Positions 1 to 7,709 of a DNA stretch of 64,000 nucleotides are shown piece after piece. The stretch's first letter is position 1. The number at the start of each line of letters is the position of its first letter. Source of the stretch: Allobosea sp. BH3 (GTDB taxonomy: Bacteria; Pseudomonadota; Alphaproteobacteria; Rhizobiales; Beijerinckiaceae); contig NZ_JAIMCA010000005.1 in assembly GCF_025499465.1 (NCBI RefSeq), positions 372,001 through 436,000 of the forward strand, read 5' to 3'. The position numbers were made by a program, and so were the translations under genes. The notes below the pieces were generated by a model. It had not been told where the DNA came from and searched no databases. It was given only the letters and a program-made list of their open reading frames with translations.

Positions 1-1105
1 GATTGCCGATGGCGATGCCATAGTCGCCGAGCCGCATCAGGCGCGCCGGCATGGTGGTCACCATGTCGAGGCAGCGCTCGAAATCCTGCACGCCGCATTG
101 AGCGACATTCGCGTAGAGGTTCGCCATGCGCAGCAGCGAGACGTCGCCGAACGGCGTGAACGGGTTGAGCACGTTGTTGGTGGCGATCGAGCAGGTCACG
201 CCGCGCTCGACAAGGATATGAGCCGGCGCAAGACCGCGCGGAACGGCATGGTTCTCCTGCCGGCCCATGAGATAGACATCCGTCGCCGGCAGGACGGTGA
301 GGGCGATGCCGGTATCGGAGAGCCTCTGCGCTATCGCGGCCAGGGCATCCGGCGGCACCATCGAAAGCTTGGTGACATGCCCGACCGCGACACGCCCGCC
401 CCAGCCATGGCTTTCCGTCTGGCGGCAGACCTCGTCGAGATGCATCCAGCTCGGGTCGAGGTCGAAATCGAGGTGAAAGTCGAGATCGACATCGAAGCGG
501 CGCGCGAGCGCGAACAGCCTCTCGATCTGGGCCGCCGGATCGGTGTCGGTGTAGGGGCAGCCGCCGAGCAGGTCCGCGCCGTCTTCCAGGGCCGCGACGA
601 GCAACTCCTCTGTGCCGGGATCGTTGGTCAGGCCCTCCTGTGGGAAAACGCAGATCGAGAGATCAAGACCCCAGGCATAATCCGCCTTCAACGCCTTGAT
701 GGCGGCGAAGCTCCGCAGGCCGGCGCGGGGATCGACCTCGACATGGGTCCGCATCCGGGTCGTGCCCTTGCCGATCGCCTTCTCGATGACCTTTCCGCCC
801 CGCTGGTAGACGTCTGCCTCGGTGAAGCCCCGCTTCATCGCGGCCACGGCGGCTATGGCGCCGGCAAGGCCGCCATGGCTATGGCCGCAGCGCCCGAGCA
901 GGCAGGCCTTGTCGAGATGGATGTGGCTGTCGACGAAGCCCGGCACGGCCAGCCTGCCGCCGGCATCGATGTCGGGCGCGTCGCACTGGATCCGGGGGGC
1001 GATGGCCGCGATCTTTCCGTCCTTGGCGCCGATGTCCAGTGGCTCGCGGTGTCCGGCAATCGTGACCCTACGGAAGACAAGATCGAGGGCGTGGTCGGTC
1101 GGCAT
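1..1105 (-). CDS. Cytosine-deaminase-like amidohydrolase, C-terminus cut by window edge
   Basis: About 368 residues are visible, starting at an ATG at 1105; the 3' end lies outside the window. The product is a metal-dependent amidohydrolase (TIM barrel) of the cytosine/isoguanine deaminase type. Near residue 60 it has GFVDSHIHLDKA, whose HIH pair binds the metal. Further along are RTHVEVDP and DFHLDFDLDP, which carry the next barrel histidines, then AVGHVTKL. SIATNNVLNPFTPFG sits where family members have the catalytic-aspartate loop, but it shows no clear D-N pair. It is expected to be cytoplasmic and to deaminate or hydrolyse a nucleobase or other N-heterocycle; the exact substrate cannot be read from sequence. 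No strong ribosome binding site precedes the chosen ATG. It is divergent from the HemC-like gene. Confidence 0.82.
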   Translation of the reverse strand, partial: MPTDHALDLVFRRVTIAGHREPLDIGAKDGKIAAIAPRIQCDAPDIDAGGRLAVPGFVDSHIHLDKACLLGRCGHSHGGLAGAIAAVAAMKRGFTEADVYQRGGKVIEKAIGKGTTRMRTHVEVDPRAGLRSFAAIKALKADYAWGLDLSICVFPQEGLTNDPGTEELLVAALEDGADLLGGCPYTDTDPAAQIERLFALARRFDVDLDFHLDFDLDPSWMHLDEVCRQTESHGWGGRVAVGHVTKLSMVPPDALAAIAQRLSDTGIALTVLPATDVYLMGRQENHAVPRGLAPAHILVERGVTCSIATNNVLNPFTPFGDVSLLRMANLYANVAQCGVQDFERCLDMVTTMPARLMRLGDYGIAIGN

Positions 1106-1580
1106 GCTGCTGCTTATCGATTGGCATTCAATTGAGCAGAAAACGCGCAAGCACGTTATGTGCCGCGGCGCCGCCCGGTTGCTCGGGAAGCTCTGCCCGG
1201 GAGATCCTGTCGGCGGCCATGATCCTTCGTGGGTGCATCGTCGGGCGCATGAATCGCGGGCTGGCCTCTGGAAACGGAGCGTTCCCGTTCCCGGCCGCTA
1301 TGCGGTGCCTATGGTCGCCTGAACGCCCGAAGCGGCCGAGGACTGCCCATATGAGCTTAGGCTCATCGTCTTGCGGGATGAGCAAGGCAGTTTGCGCCAG
1401 GTCAAATCTGCGGCTTCCTGACCATTGCGCTGGCTCGGGATCGGTTCTATCGGAGCGAAGGGTACCGTGCCGGCCTTGTGGCGCGGTTTGCCGGGAGGGC
1501 TCGACTGCTGGCGCGGGCGAGCCTCATTCCTACTCTGGATGGCTCGATTCGGCATTCGCCGGCGCAAGGGAATAGACGAA
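1106..1580. other. Divergent intergenic region with a small inverted repeat
   Basis: This 475-nt stretch separates two divergent genes and shows no credible coding sequence on either strand; the open frames in it lack family similarity and plausible starts. At 1351-1366 there is a perfect inverted repeat, ATGAGC-TTAG-GCTCAT, the only dyad I would single out as a possible operator. A purine-rich AAGGG at 1566-1570 serves the HemC-like gene as ribosome binding site. Confidence 0.5.
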
Positions 1581-2525
1581 ATGCTGCTCCGGGTCGGGAC
1601 TCGCCGAAGCCCCCTTGCTCTTGCTCAGACCAATTTTGTCATTGGTTTAATTAAGCAGATCGATCCCCGGATCGAGTTCGAGATCAAGTCCATCGCGACG
1701 GTCGCCGACAAGGACAGGGTCTCCGAGTTCCATCAGTTCGGGATGATCGGCGTCTTCACCTCGGAGCATGAGGAGCAGCTCCTGTGCGGCGAGGTCGACT
1801 TCGTCGTCCACTCGCTGAAGGACCTGCCGACCTCCCTGCGAGACGGCCTGGCGCTCGCGGCTGTACCGAAGCGCGAGGACCCGCGCGACGTGCTCTGCGG
1901 CGCGACGCTCGAGGGCCTGCGGCAGGGCGCGCGCGTCGGCACGGGCTCGCTGCGCCGCCGCGCGCAGATCATGAGCCTGCGGCCGGATGTGACCGTGGTG
2001 CCGATCCGGGGCAATGTCGGCCCGCGCCTGGCCAAGATCGAGGGCGAGGACGGGCTCGACGCCGTGATCCTGGCGCAGGCCGGCCTGAGCCGCCTCGGGC
2101 TCGGTGAGGCGACGACCGAGCTGCTCGACCCGCATGTCTTCCCTTACGCTGTGGGGCAGGGCGCTCTGGGTATCGAAGCCCGCGTCGAGGACAAGCACAT
2201 CATGGAGGTGCTCCAGGCGATCGAGTGCAGGCAGACCCGGGCCGAGGTCGATGCCGAGCGCGAGATGATGCATGCACTGGGCGCCGGCTGCAGCCTGCCC
2301 GTGGGCGCCTGCAGCAACTGGAAGGACGACCGCCTCGTGCTTCAGGCCCAGATCACCTCGCTCGACGGCCAGGAGCGTGTCGTCGCCATCGAGGACGAGC
2401 CGGGCGAGAATGCCAAGCAGCTCGGTCTTGCTGCCGCTGAAACCCTCAAGCTCTGCGGCGGCGAGAAGATCCTGCACACCAGCTATCGGGAATTCTGCAG
2501 CCACTTCAAGATGCTGCAGTCCTGA
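1581..2525 (+). CDS. hemC: Divergent hydroxymethylbilane synthase (HemC)-like protein
   Basis: 314 residues, the normal length for porphobilinogen deaminase, which joins four porphobilinogens into hydroxymethylbilane in the cytoplasm. Conserved features are TRRSPLA at 7-13, HSLKDLP at 77-83 with the catalytic Asp81 and Lys80, GSLRRR at 122-127, RGNVGPRL at 143-150, and the dipyrromethane-cofactor cysteine Cys237 in GAGCSLPVG. The loop that normally reads GGKGLF (it carries a substrate-binding lysine, Lys59 in E. coli) is replaced by FGMIGVF at 53-59, so that lysine is missing. The ATG at 1581 has AAGGG nine bases upstream. No other early haem gene is next to it; its convergent neighbour is a HemL-like aminotransferase. 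It may be a paralogue with a changed substrate, or simply a divergent HemC. The symbol reflects family only. Confidence 0.8.
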   Translation: MLLRVGTRRSPLALAQTNFVIGLIKQIDPRIEFEIKSIATVADKDRVSEFHQFGMIGVFTSEHEEQLLCGEVDFVVHSLKDLPTSLRDGLALAAVPKREDPRDVLCGATLEGLRQGARVGTGSLRRRAQIMSLRPDVTVVPIRGNVGPRLAKIEGEDGLDAVILAQAGLSRLGLGEATTELLDPHVFPYAVGQGALGIEARVEDKHIMEVLQAIECRQTRAEVDAEREMMHALGAGCSLPVGACSNWKDDRLVLQAQITSLDGQERVVAIEDEPGENAKQLGLAAAETLKLCGGEKILHTSYREFCSHFKMLQS

Positions 2526-2532
2526 GACCGGA

Positions 2533-2550
2533 GGCCGCCTTCAGGCGGCC
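2533..2550. terminator. Hairpin at the convergent ends of hemC-like and aminotransferase genes
   Basis: GGCCGCC-TTCA-GGCGGCC is a perfect 7-bp stem with a 4-base loop, eight bases after the hemC-like stop. It overlaps the last codons of the opposing aminotransferase gene. There is no T-run, so termination here would be weak or factor-assisted. Confidence 0.4.
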
Positions 2551-3848
2551 ACGCGATCCGAGACGCTTTCCAGCGCGGCCGTGATGGCCGTCTCCGTAGC
2601 CTCCATGTCGGCGGCGCTGTGTGCGCTCGACAGGTAGCAGAGGCCACGCGGCAGGGTCAGGACGCCCCTGCGCAGCAGGGCGCCGGTAAAGTCCAGGATC
2701 GCCTTGGGGTCCGCCTTCGCGGTGTCGGCCAGGGTCTGGACCGGCTCGGGCGACACGAAGATCTGCATGGCCGGGCCCGCTTGCCGGGCGTTCACCTTGG
2801 CGCCGAGCCGCGTGGACTCTGCATTCAGATGGGCGCAGAGGCGTGCGGTGTAGCCGTCGATCCGCGGATAGAGCGTCGCGCGCTCCTCGCGAAGGACGCG
2901 CAGGCAGGCGATCGCTGCCGCAATGGAGAGCGGGTTTCCGTTGAAGGTGCCGCGATGCATCAGCTTGCCGCTGGCGAGGACGTCCATGGCCGCCGCGGTG
3001 CCCGAGACGGCGCTGATCGGAAGCCCTGCACCCAGCGCCTTGCCGAGCACTGTGATGTCCGGCGTCACCCCGTAGCGTTCCTGCGCGCCGCCCAGCGCCA
3101 TGCGGAAGCCGGTGATGACCTCGTCGAAGATCAGCATCGCGCCATGCTTGCGCGTCGCCTTGCGCAGCCGCTCGAGGAAGCCGGGCGGCGGCTCGAAGCA
3201 GCCCGCATTCACGGCGGCCGGCTCGGCGATCACCGCCGCGAAGCTGTCATCCAACGCGGCTTCGAGCGCATCTGCGTCGCCCCAGTCGACCAGCGTGATC
3301 GAGGCCGTCGCGCCGGGGTCCTGCCCCACTGTCGAGGCGCCGTCGCGCCCGATCGCATTGGCGACGTGAACATTGTCGAACCAGCCGTGATAGTTCGCGC
3401 GGAACTTGATGATCTTCGTGCGGTCGGTCGTGGCGCGGGCGATGCGCAGGGCGAGCTGGATCGCCTCCGTCCCCGTGCTGACGAAGCTCGTCATCTCGGC
3501 CGACGGCACGCAATCGGCGATCAGTTCGGCGAGCTCCGCCTCCCCGCGATGGACGGAGGCCGTCCGCAGCCCCTTCGCCAGCTCGGCCCGGACTGCGTCC
3601 ATGACCGCCGCAGGCGAGTGGCCGAGGATCAGCGGGCCATAGCCGAGCGCATAGTCGATGAAGCGGTTTCCGTCCGGATCGAAGACATGGGCGTCCTCGC
3701 CGCGCTCGATGACGATGGGCACGGGCTGCTGCGTCGCCCGAGGGGTCGACGAAACGCCGCGGGGCAGATGGGAGAGCGCCCTTTCGCGATGCGCATAGGA
3801 ACCGGCGAAGCGGCGCCTATCGGCAGTATCGGCACTCTCGGTCATCAT
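2541..3848 (-). CDS. Class III PLP-dependent aminotransferase, HemL-like
   Basis: 435 residues, similar in length and motifs to glutamate-1-semialdehyde 2,1-aminomutase and its catabolic relatives. STGTEA at 124-129 contacts the cofactor phosphate, FDEVITGFR begins at 241 with Asp242 expected to bind the pyridine nitrogen, and VLGKALGAG holds the Schiff-base Lys270. The gene starts with two adjacent ATGs (3848 and 3845). Alphaproteobacteria normally make 5-aminolevulinate with ALA synthase, so a role in haem synthesis is not expected, although the HemC-like gene next door makes the pair notable. It is divergent from a GntR regulator, with a candidate operator between them, which suggests that regulator controls it. 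A role in catabolism of an omega-amino acid or beta-amino acid is an alternative I find more likely. Confidence 0.82.
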   Translation of the reverse strand: MMTESADTADRRRFAGSYAHRERALSHLPRGVSSTPRATQQPVPIVIERGEDAHVFDPDGNRFIDYALGYGPLILGHSPAAVMDAVRAELAKGLRTASVHRGEAELAELIADCVPSAEMTSFVSTGTEAIQLALRIARATTDRTKIIKFRANYHGWFDNVHVANAIGRDGASTVGQDPGATASITLVDWGDADALEAALDDSFAAVIAEPAAVNAGCFEPPPGFLERLRKATRKHGAMLIFDEVITGFRMALGGAQERYGVTPDITVLGKALGAGLPISAVSGTAAAMDVLASGKLMHRGTFNGNPLSIAAAIACLRVLREERATLYPRIDGYTARLCAHLNAESTRLGAKVNARQAGPAMQIFVSPEPVQTLADTAKADPKAILDFTGALLRRGVLTLPRGLCYLSSAHSAADMEATETAITAALESVSDRVAA

Positions 3849-3877
3849 GCGTCTTTCACGGCATCGGGAGACAAATA

Positions 3878-3894
3878 AGTATCAAAGATAGCAT
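3878..3894. promoter_or_regulatory. Candidate GntR operator (TATCAAAGATA)
   Basis: AGTATCAAAGATAGCAT lies in the 141-nt divergent region between the aminotransferase and the GntR gene. Its core TATC-AAA-GATA (3880-3890) is a perfect 4-3-4 palindrome that recurs at 6536-6546, in the only other divergent promoter region of this cluster. AGCATACAT at 3946-3954 also recurs, at 10887-10895, before the flavin monooxygenase gene. The assignment to the adjacent regulator is inferred. Confidence 0.45.
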
Positions 3895-3989
3895 GATGTT
3901 ACAATCCATCTTCGGCAGCGACTCCGTGCACGATTGGTATCGTCGAGCATACATGCTAGCGATTCGTTCAGGTGAACAGGAGGCGGCGC

Positions 3990-4802
3990 ATGGCACGATC
4001 CAAGGTGGGTATGGCGGCCGACAGAACCCCGTCGGACAGGGACGTGATCCCGCTTTATCACCGGGTCTACGTCATCCTGCTTCAGAAGATCACGGACGGC
4101 TCCTACCCGCCCGGCGTCTCGATCCCCAGCGAGGACGATCTGGCCGAGACCTTCGGCGTCTCGCGGGTCACTGTCCGCAAGGCGATGGACCGGCTGGAAC
4201 GCGAGGGGCGCGTGCTGCGCCAGCGCGGGCGCGGCACCTTTCCGCAGAAGCCGCCCGCCGAAGCCGAGAAGCCGACGAGCCAGGTGCTCAAGAACCAGCT
4301 CTCTCTCGCCAGCAAGACGAAGGTAGACCTGCTGGACTACGGCTTCGTCAGGCCGCCGCCGAACCTGGCGCGGCTGTTCGGTGTGTCGGAGGACGGCGAA
4401 CTGCTGCGGATCGTGCGCGTGCGCAGCGACGCGCGCTCGCCGATCTCCCACACGGTCTGTTACCTGCCCTCGGATCTCGCGCCGCTCGTGCCGCGTTCGG
4501 CCGTCTCGTCGCTGCCGGTTTCTGCGACGCTTGCCGATGCGGGCATCAGGCTGGCGGATTTCGAGGAGCGGATCACGGCGGTGCTCGCGGATGCCGAACT
4601 CTCGCCGCATCTGGACGTCGAGATCGGCACCGCTCTGGTCGCGATGAGCCGCCAGGTGAGCGACGAGAGCGGTCGCGTGATCGAGCTGCTGCAGGCGCGC
4701 TACCGGCCGGATCGCTATGAATATCGCGTCGAATATTCGATCGATGACCAGAATCTGGGCACGCGCTGGAAGGCGATGATCACCGACAGCGGCGCTGGCT
4801 AG
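3990..4802 (+). CDS. GntR family transcriptional regulator (UTRA/HutC subfamily)
   Basis: 270 residues. An N-terminal winged helix spans about residues 20-85: YHRVYVILLQKITDGSYPPG, then PSEDDLAETFGVSRVTVRKA, then the wing RQRGRGTF. A UTRA-type ligand-binding domain fills the rest, ending in a strand-rich part (YEYRVEYSIDD). I chose the ATG at 3990 because CAGGAGG stands six bases before it; an ATG at 3972 is possible but lacks such a site. It probably represses the divergent aminotransferase gene and possibly the dehydrogenase/importer genes downstream, which carry the same candidate operator. The effector is unknown; UTRA regulators usually bind the substrate of the pathway they control. Confidence 0.87.
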   Translation: MARSKVGMAADRTPSDRDVIPLYHRVYVILLQKITDGSYPPGVSIPSEDDLAETFGVSRVTVRKAMDRLEREGRVLRQRGRGTFPQKPPAEAEKPTSQVLKNQLSLASKTKVDLLDYGFVRPPPNLARLFGVSEDGELLRIVRVRSDARSPISHTVCYLPSDLAPLVPRSAVSSLPVSATLADAGIRLADFEERITAVLADAELSPHLDVEIGTALVAMSRQVSDESGRVIELLQARYRPDRYEYRVEYSIDDQNLGTRWKAMITDSGAG

Positions 4803-4803
4803 A

Positions 4804-4901
4804 GCATCTTCGAGCGAAGTGCGCACCGGTTCGCGTGAAGAAAATTCGACAAAACAAGTAGATGGAGCATTTCTGCGATTCAGAGAAACGCGGAAATGCT
4901 C
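4804..4901. repeat. 98-bp dispersed repeat, copy 1
   Basis: This element lies between the convergent ends of the GntR and aldehyde dehydrogenase genes. It shares blocks such as CGGTTCGCGTGAAGAAAAT and GATGGAGC with a second copy at 50579-50674, in the same order and spacing. Its right part is a hairpin with 9-bp arms, GAGCATTTC (4865-4873) and GAAATGCTC (4893-4901). Similar intergenic repeats are, from memory, common in Hyphomicrobiales genomes. No open reading frame. Confidence 0.75.
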
Positions 4902-4926
4902 CCGGGCGCCGCTGTCCTGTCCGCCG

Positions 4927-6477
4927 TCAGCGGCGGATGAACGGGTTCGGGATGTCGGTCGCGGTGGAGATCCAGACGCTCTTGGTCTCCATGTATTCCT
5001 TGATCCCGGCGATCCCGCCCTCGCGCCCGATGCCGCTCATCTTGAAGCCGCCGAAGGGCGAGGTCGTGCTGGTCGAGCGGTAGTTGTTGACCCACACCGT
5101 GCCGGCGCGGACGCGGTTCGCCATGGTCAGCGCCCGGCGCATCGATTGCGTCCAGATGCCCGCGGCCAGCCCGAACTGCGTGTCGTTGGCGATACGCACC
5201 GCGTCGTCCTCATCGGTGAAGCGGATCACCGAGAGGACGGGGCCGAAGACCTCCTCCTGCGCGATGCGCATGCTGTTCTTCACGTCGACGAAGATGGTCG
5301 GCTTGTAGAACAGCCCCTTCGGATAGCCGGGCACCGAGGCGGGCTCGCCACCGGCGACGAGCTGCGCGCCTTCCGACTTGGCGATCTCGACATAGGACTT
5401 GATCTTCTCCATCTGCGGCTTGGTCGAGATCGGCGCGACCTGCGTCGCCGGATCGGAGGGGTGGCCGAATTTCACATCGGCGATGAAGCTCTTCAGCCGC
5501 TCGACGAAGGCGTCGTGGATCGTGTCCTGAACCAGCAGGCGCGAGCCCGCGACGCAGGTCTGGCCGGAGGCCGCGAAGATGCCGGCAACCGCGCCCTTCA
5601 CCGCCTGGTCGAGATCGGCGTCGTCGAAGACGATGTTGGGCGACTTGCCGCCGAGCTCCAGCGTCACCCGCTTCATGTGGCGGGCGGCTTTCTCGTTGAT
5701 GATGCGCCCCGCCTCGGGGCCGCCGGTGAAGGCGATGCGCTCCACCTTGGGGTGGCTGATCAGGGCGTCGCCGACCTCCATGCCGTAGCCGGTGATGACG
5801 TTGACGACTCCCTTCGGAAAGCCCGCCGCCTCGACCAGCTTGGCGAATTCGAGCAGCGAGGCGGAGGTGAACTCGGAAGGCTTCAGCACGACCGTGCAGC
5901 CGGCGGCGAGCGCCGGCGCGAGCTTGAGGCTCGTCAGCGGCAGCGGCGAGTTCCACGGCATGATGCAGGCGACGACGCCGATCGGCTCGGGCTTCGTGTA
6001 GTTGAACACGCCGGGCTTGTCGGTCGGGATCACCGTGCCTTCGATCTTATCCGCCAAGCCACCATAGTAGTAATAGTAGTTCGCCATGTAGCGCATCTGC
6101 ATGGACAGCTCGGCGAGGAGCTTGCCGTTGTCGCGCATCTCTATGCGTGCCAGCCATTCCGCGTTCTCGGTGATGAGGTCGCCGAGCTTGCGCATCAGCG
6201 CGCCGCGCCCGGACGCCGAGAGCGCCGGCCAGGCTCCCTCCGAGAAGGCGCGGTGGGCGGCTTCCACGGCCCGCTCGACATCGGTGGCGTTGCCGCGCGG
6301 CACCCAGGCCCAGTCCTCGCCTGTCACCGGGTCCGAGGTTTCCAGCCACTTGCCGCCCTCTGGGTCGACGAATGCGCCATCGATATAGTGCTGGTAACGA
6401 TAGCGCTGGTCTGCATCCTGCTTGGTCGGGCGGATGGCCGGCGAGATCGGTTCGAGCGAGAGAGTGGCGGCTGTCAT
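4927..6477 (-). CDS. NAD(P)-dependent aldehyde dehydrogenase
   Basis: 516 residues, full length for the ALDH superfamily; oxidises an aldehyde to the acid in the cytoplasm. Visible motifs are MPWNSPL with Asn176 (oxyanion), KPSE at 199-202 (cofactor), FTGGPEAG at 250-257, ELGGKSP with general base Glu274, and GQTCVAG with nucleophile Cys308. EEVFGPVL near 416 and the C-terminal SPFGGFKMSG are also typical. A run of five tyrosines at 134-138 is unusual. The gene is divergent from a polyamine-type importer, which fits oxidation of an amino-aldehyde or a similar product of the imported compound, possibly after the transaminase encoded nearby. The substrate is inferred, not shown. Confidence 0.92.
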   Translation of the reverse strand: MTAATLSLEPISPAIRPTKQDADQRYRYQHYIDGAFVDPEGGKWLETSDPVTGEDWAWVPRGNATDVERAVEAAHRAFSEGAWPALSASGRGALMRKLGDLITENAEWLARIEMRDNGKLLAELSMQMRYMANYYYYYGGLADKIEGTVIPTDKPGVFNYTKPEPIGVVACIMPWNSPLPLTSLKLAPALAAGCTVVLKPSEFTSASLLEFAKLVEAAGFPKGVVNVITGYGMEVGDALISHPKVERIAFTGGPEAGRIINEKAARHMKRVTLELGGKSPNIVFDDADLDQAVKGAVAGIFAASGQTCVAGSRLLVQDTIHDAFVERLKSFIADVKFGHPSDPATQVAPISTKPQMEKIKSYVEIAKSEGAQLVAGGEPASVPGYPKGLFYKPTIFVDVKNSMRIAQEEVFGPVLSVIRFTDEDDAVRIANDTQFGLAAGIWTQSMRRALTMANRVRAGTVWVNNYRSTSTTSPFGGFKMSGIGREGGIAGIKEYMETKSVWISTATDIPNPFIRR

Positions 6478-6534
6478 CGTGGAATCCTGGGAGAAAGCGG
6501 CGGTGGGCGCCGTTGACAGATATGTATCATCTTC

Positions 6535-6549
6535 ATATCAAAGATACCA
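6535..6549. promoter_or_regulatory. Candidate GntR operator between dehydrogenase and ABC importer
   Basis: ATATCAAAGATACCA contains the same TATCAAAGATA core as the element at 3880-3890. It sits in the 172-nt divergent region 6478-6649. A second arm GTATC at 6524-6528 pairs with GATAC at 6543-6547 as a wider inverted repeat. This suggests joint control of the aldehyde dehydrogenase and the importer by the GntR protein at 3990-4802. Confidence 0.45.
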
Positions 6550-6649
6550 ATGCAAGTGTCGAGATGGCAGGCAGGTCGGAAACCGGCCGGAACCCGCCGC
6601 CGACCGGTTGGCCGAACTCAGGCTTGCGATCCAAAAAGAGGGGATCAGG

Positions 6650-7687
6650 ATGAAGACGACGATTTTTGCTCGGGCCGGGCTTCTCGCGCTCGGTCTCATG
6701 ACGGCTTCCGCGCCTGCGCTGGCGCGCGATTTGATGGTGGTCGGCTTTGGCGGCGGCTTCCAGGACAATGCCCGCAAGCATCTCTTCCAGGGCTATGCCG
6801 CCGAGAAGGGCGTCAAGGTCGCGGACGACGTCTATAACGGCGAGATGGCCAAGGTTTACTCGATGGTGAAGGCCAATGACGTCACCACCGACGTCATCAT
6901 GGTCGAGGCCCCGGAGCTGGCCCGCGGTTGCGAGGACGGCGTTTTCGAGAAACTCGATTGGAGCGCCATCGACAAGAACAAGTTCATTCCCGGCGGCACG
7001 ACGGATTGCGGCGCCGGCGCCGTCGGCTGGGGCGTGAGCCTGTTCTACGACCAGGCCCGCATCGCGACCGGCCCGGCCAACTATGCCGAGCTCTGGGATG
7101 TGCAGAAGTTTCCCGGCAAGCGCTCCCTGCGTTCCGGCGCCAAGATGACCCTCGAGATCGCGCTGATCGCCGATGGCGTCCCCGCCGCGGACGTCTACAA
7201 GGTTCTGGCGACGGCGGACGGGCAGAAGCGCGCCTTCGCCAAGCTCGACCAGCTCAAGCCGCACATCGTCTGGTGGAAGTCCGGCGCGCAGCCGCTCCAG
7301 TTCGTCGGTTCGGGCGAGGCCGCCTATGCTGTCGGCTATGTCGGCCGCACGATCCGCGCCAATGAGGGCGGTGCCAAGTATCCGGTCCTGTGGAACACGC
7401 TGCTGTTCTCCTTCGACTACTGGGCCGTGGTGCGCAATTCGCCGAACAAGGCCGAGGCCATGAAGCTGATCAGCTACATGACCGACGAGAAGCCGCTGAC
7501 GAACCTGGCGCAGGACTGGGCGGTGTCGCCCGCCAACGCCGCCGTCGCCAACAACCCCGAGATCGTCAAGAAGAACCCGGGCATGGTCGCCAACCACGCC
7601 AAGGAGGGCCTCTTCATCAACACCGAGTTCTGGGTCGAGCACGGCGAGGATCTCGAGGCGCGCTTCAACGCCTGGCTGGCGAAGTAA
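6650..7687 (+). CDS. ABC transporter substrate-binding protein, PotD/PotF-like
   Basis: 345 residues with a cleavable signal peptide: a lysine-led hydrophobic segment ending in APALA before Arg-Asp at about residue 25. The mature part (DLMVVGFGGGFQDNARKHLF) is typical of the bacterial extracellular solute-binding family 1/8 proteins that serve polyamine, opine and similar importers. It acts in the periplasm and delivers solute to the permeases encoded next. AGAGGGG lies shortly before the ATG. It is the first gene of a four-gene importer operon. The solute is not identifiable from sequence; polyamines or related amines are a reasonable guess. Confidence 0.88.
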   Translation: MKTTIFARAGLLALGLMTASAPALARDLMVVGFGGGFQDNARKHLFQGYAAEKGVKVADDVYNGEMAKVYSMVKANDVTTDVIMVEAPELARGCEDGVFEKLDWSAIDKNKFIPGGTTDCGAGAVGWGVSLFYDQARIATGPANYAELWDVQKFPGKRSLRSGAKMTLEIALIADGVPAADVYKVLATADGQKRAFAKLDQLKPHIVWWKSGAQPLQFVGSGEAAYAVGYVGRTIRANEGGAKYPVLWNTLLFSFDYWAVVRNSPNKAEAMKLISYMTDEKPLTNLAQDWAVSPANAAVANNPEIVKKNPGMVANHAKEGLFINTEFWVEHGEDLEARFNAWLAK

Positions 7688-7709
7688 GCGCTGCGGACCT
7701 GGCGCGGTC

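Noticed and set aside
98..1135. Long open frame on the plus strand
   Set aside because: It is antisense to the amidohydrolase, whose minus-strand translation shows clear family motifs; the plus-strand product has none and owes its length to GC-rich codon bias.
4819..6516. 565-residue plus-strand frame opposite the aldehyde dehydrogenase
   Set aside because: The minus-strand ALDH has complete catalytic motifs, and the plus-strand frame has none.
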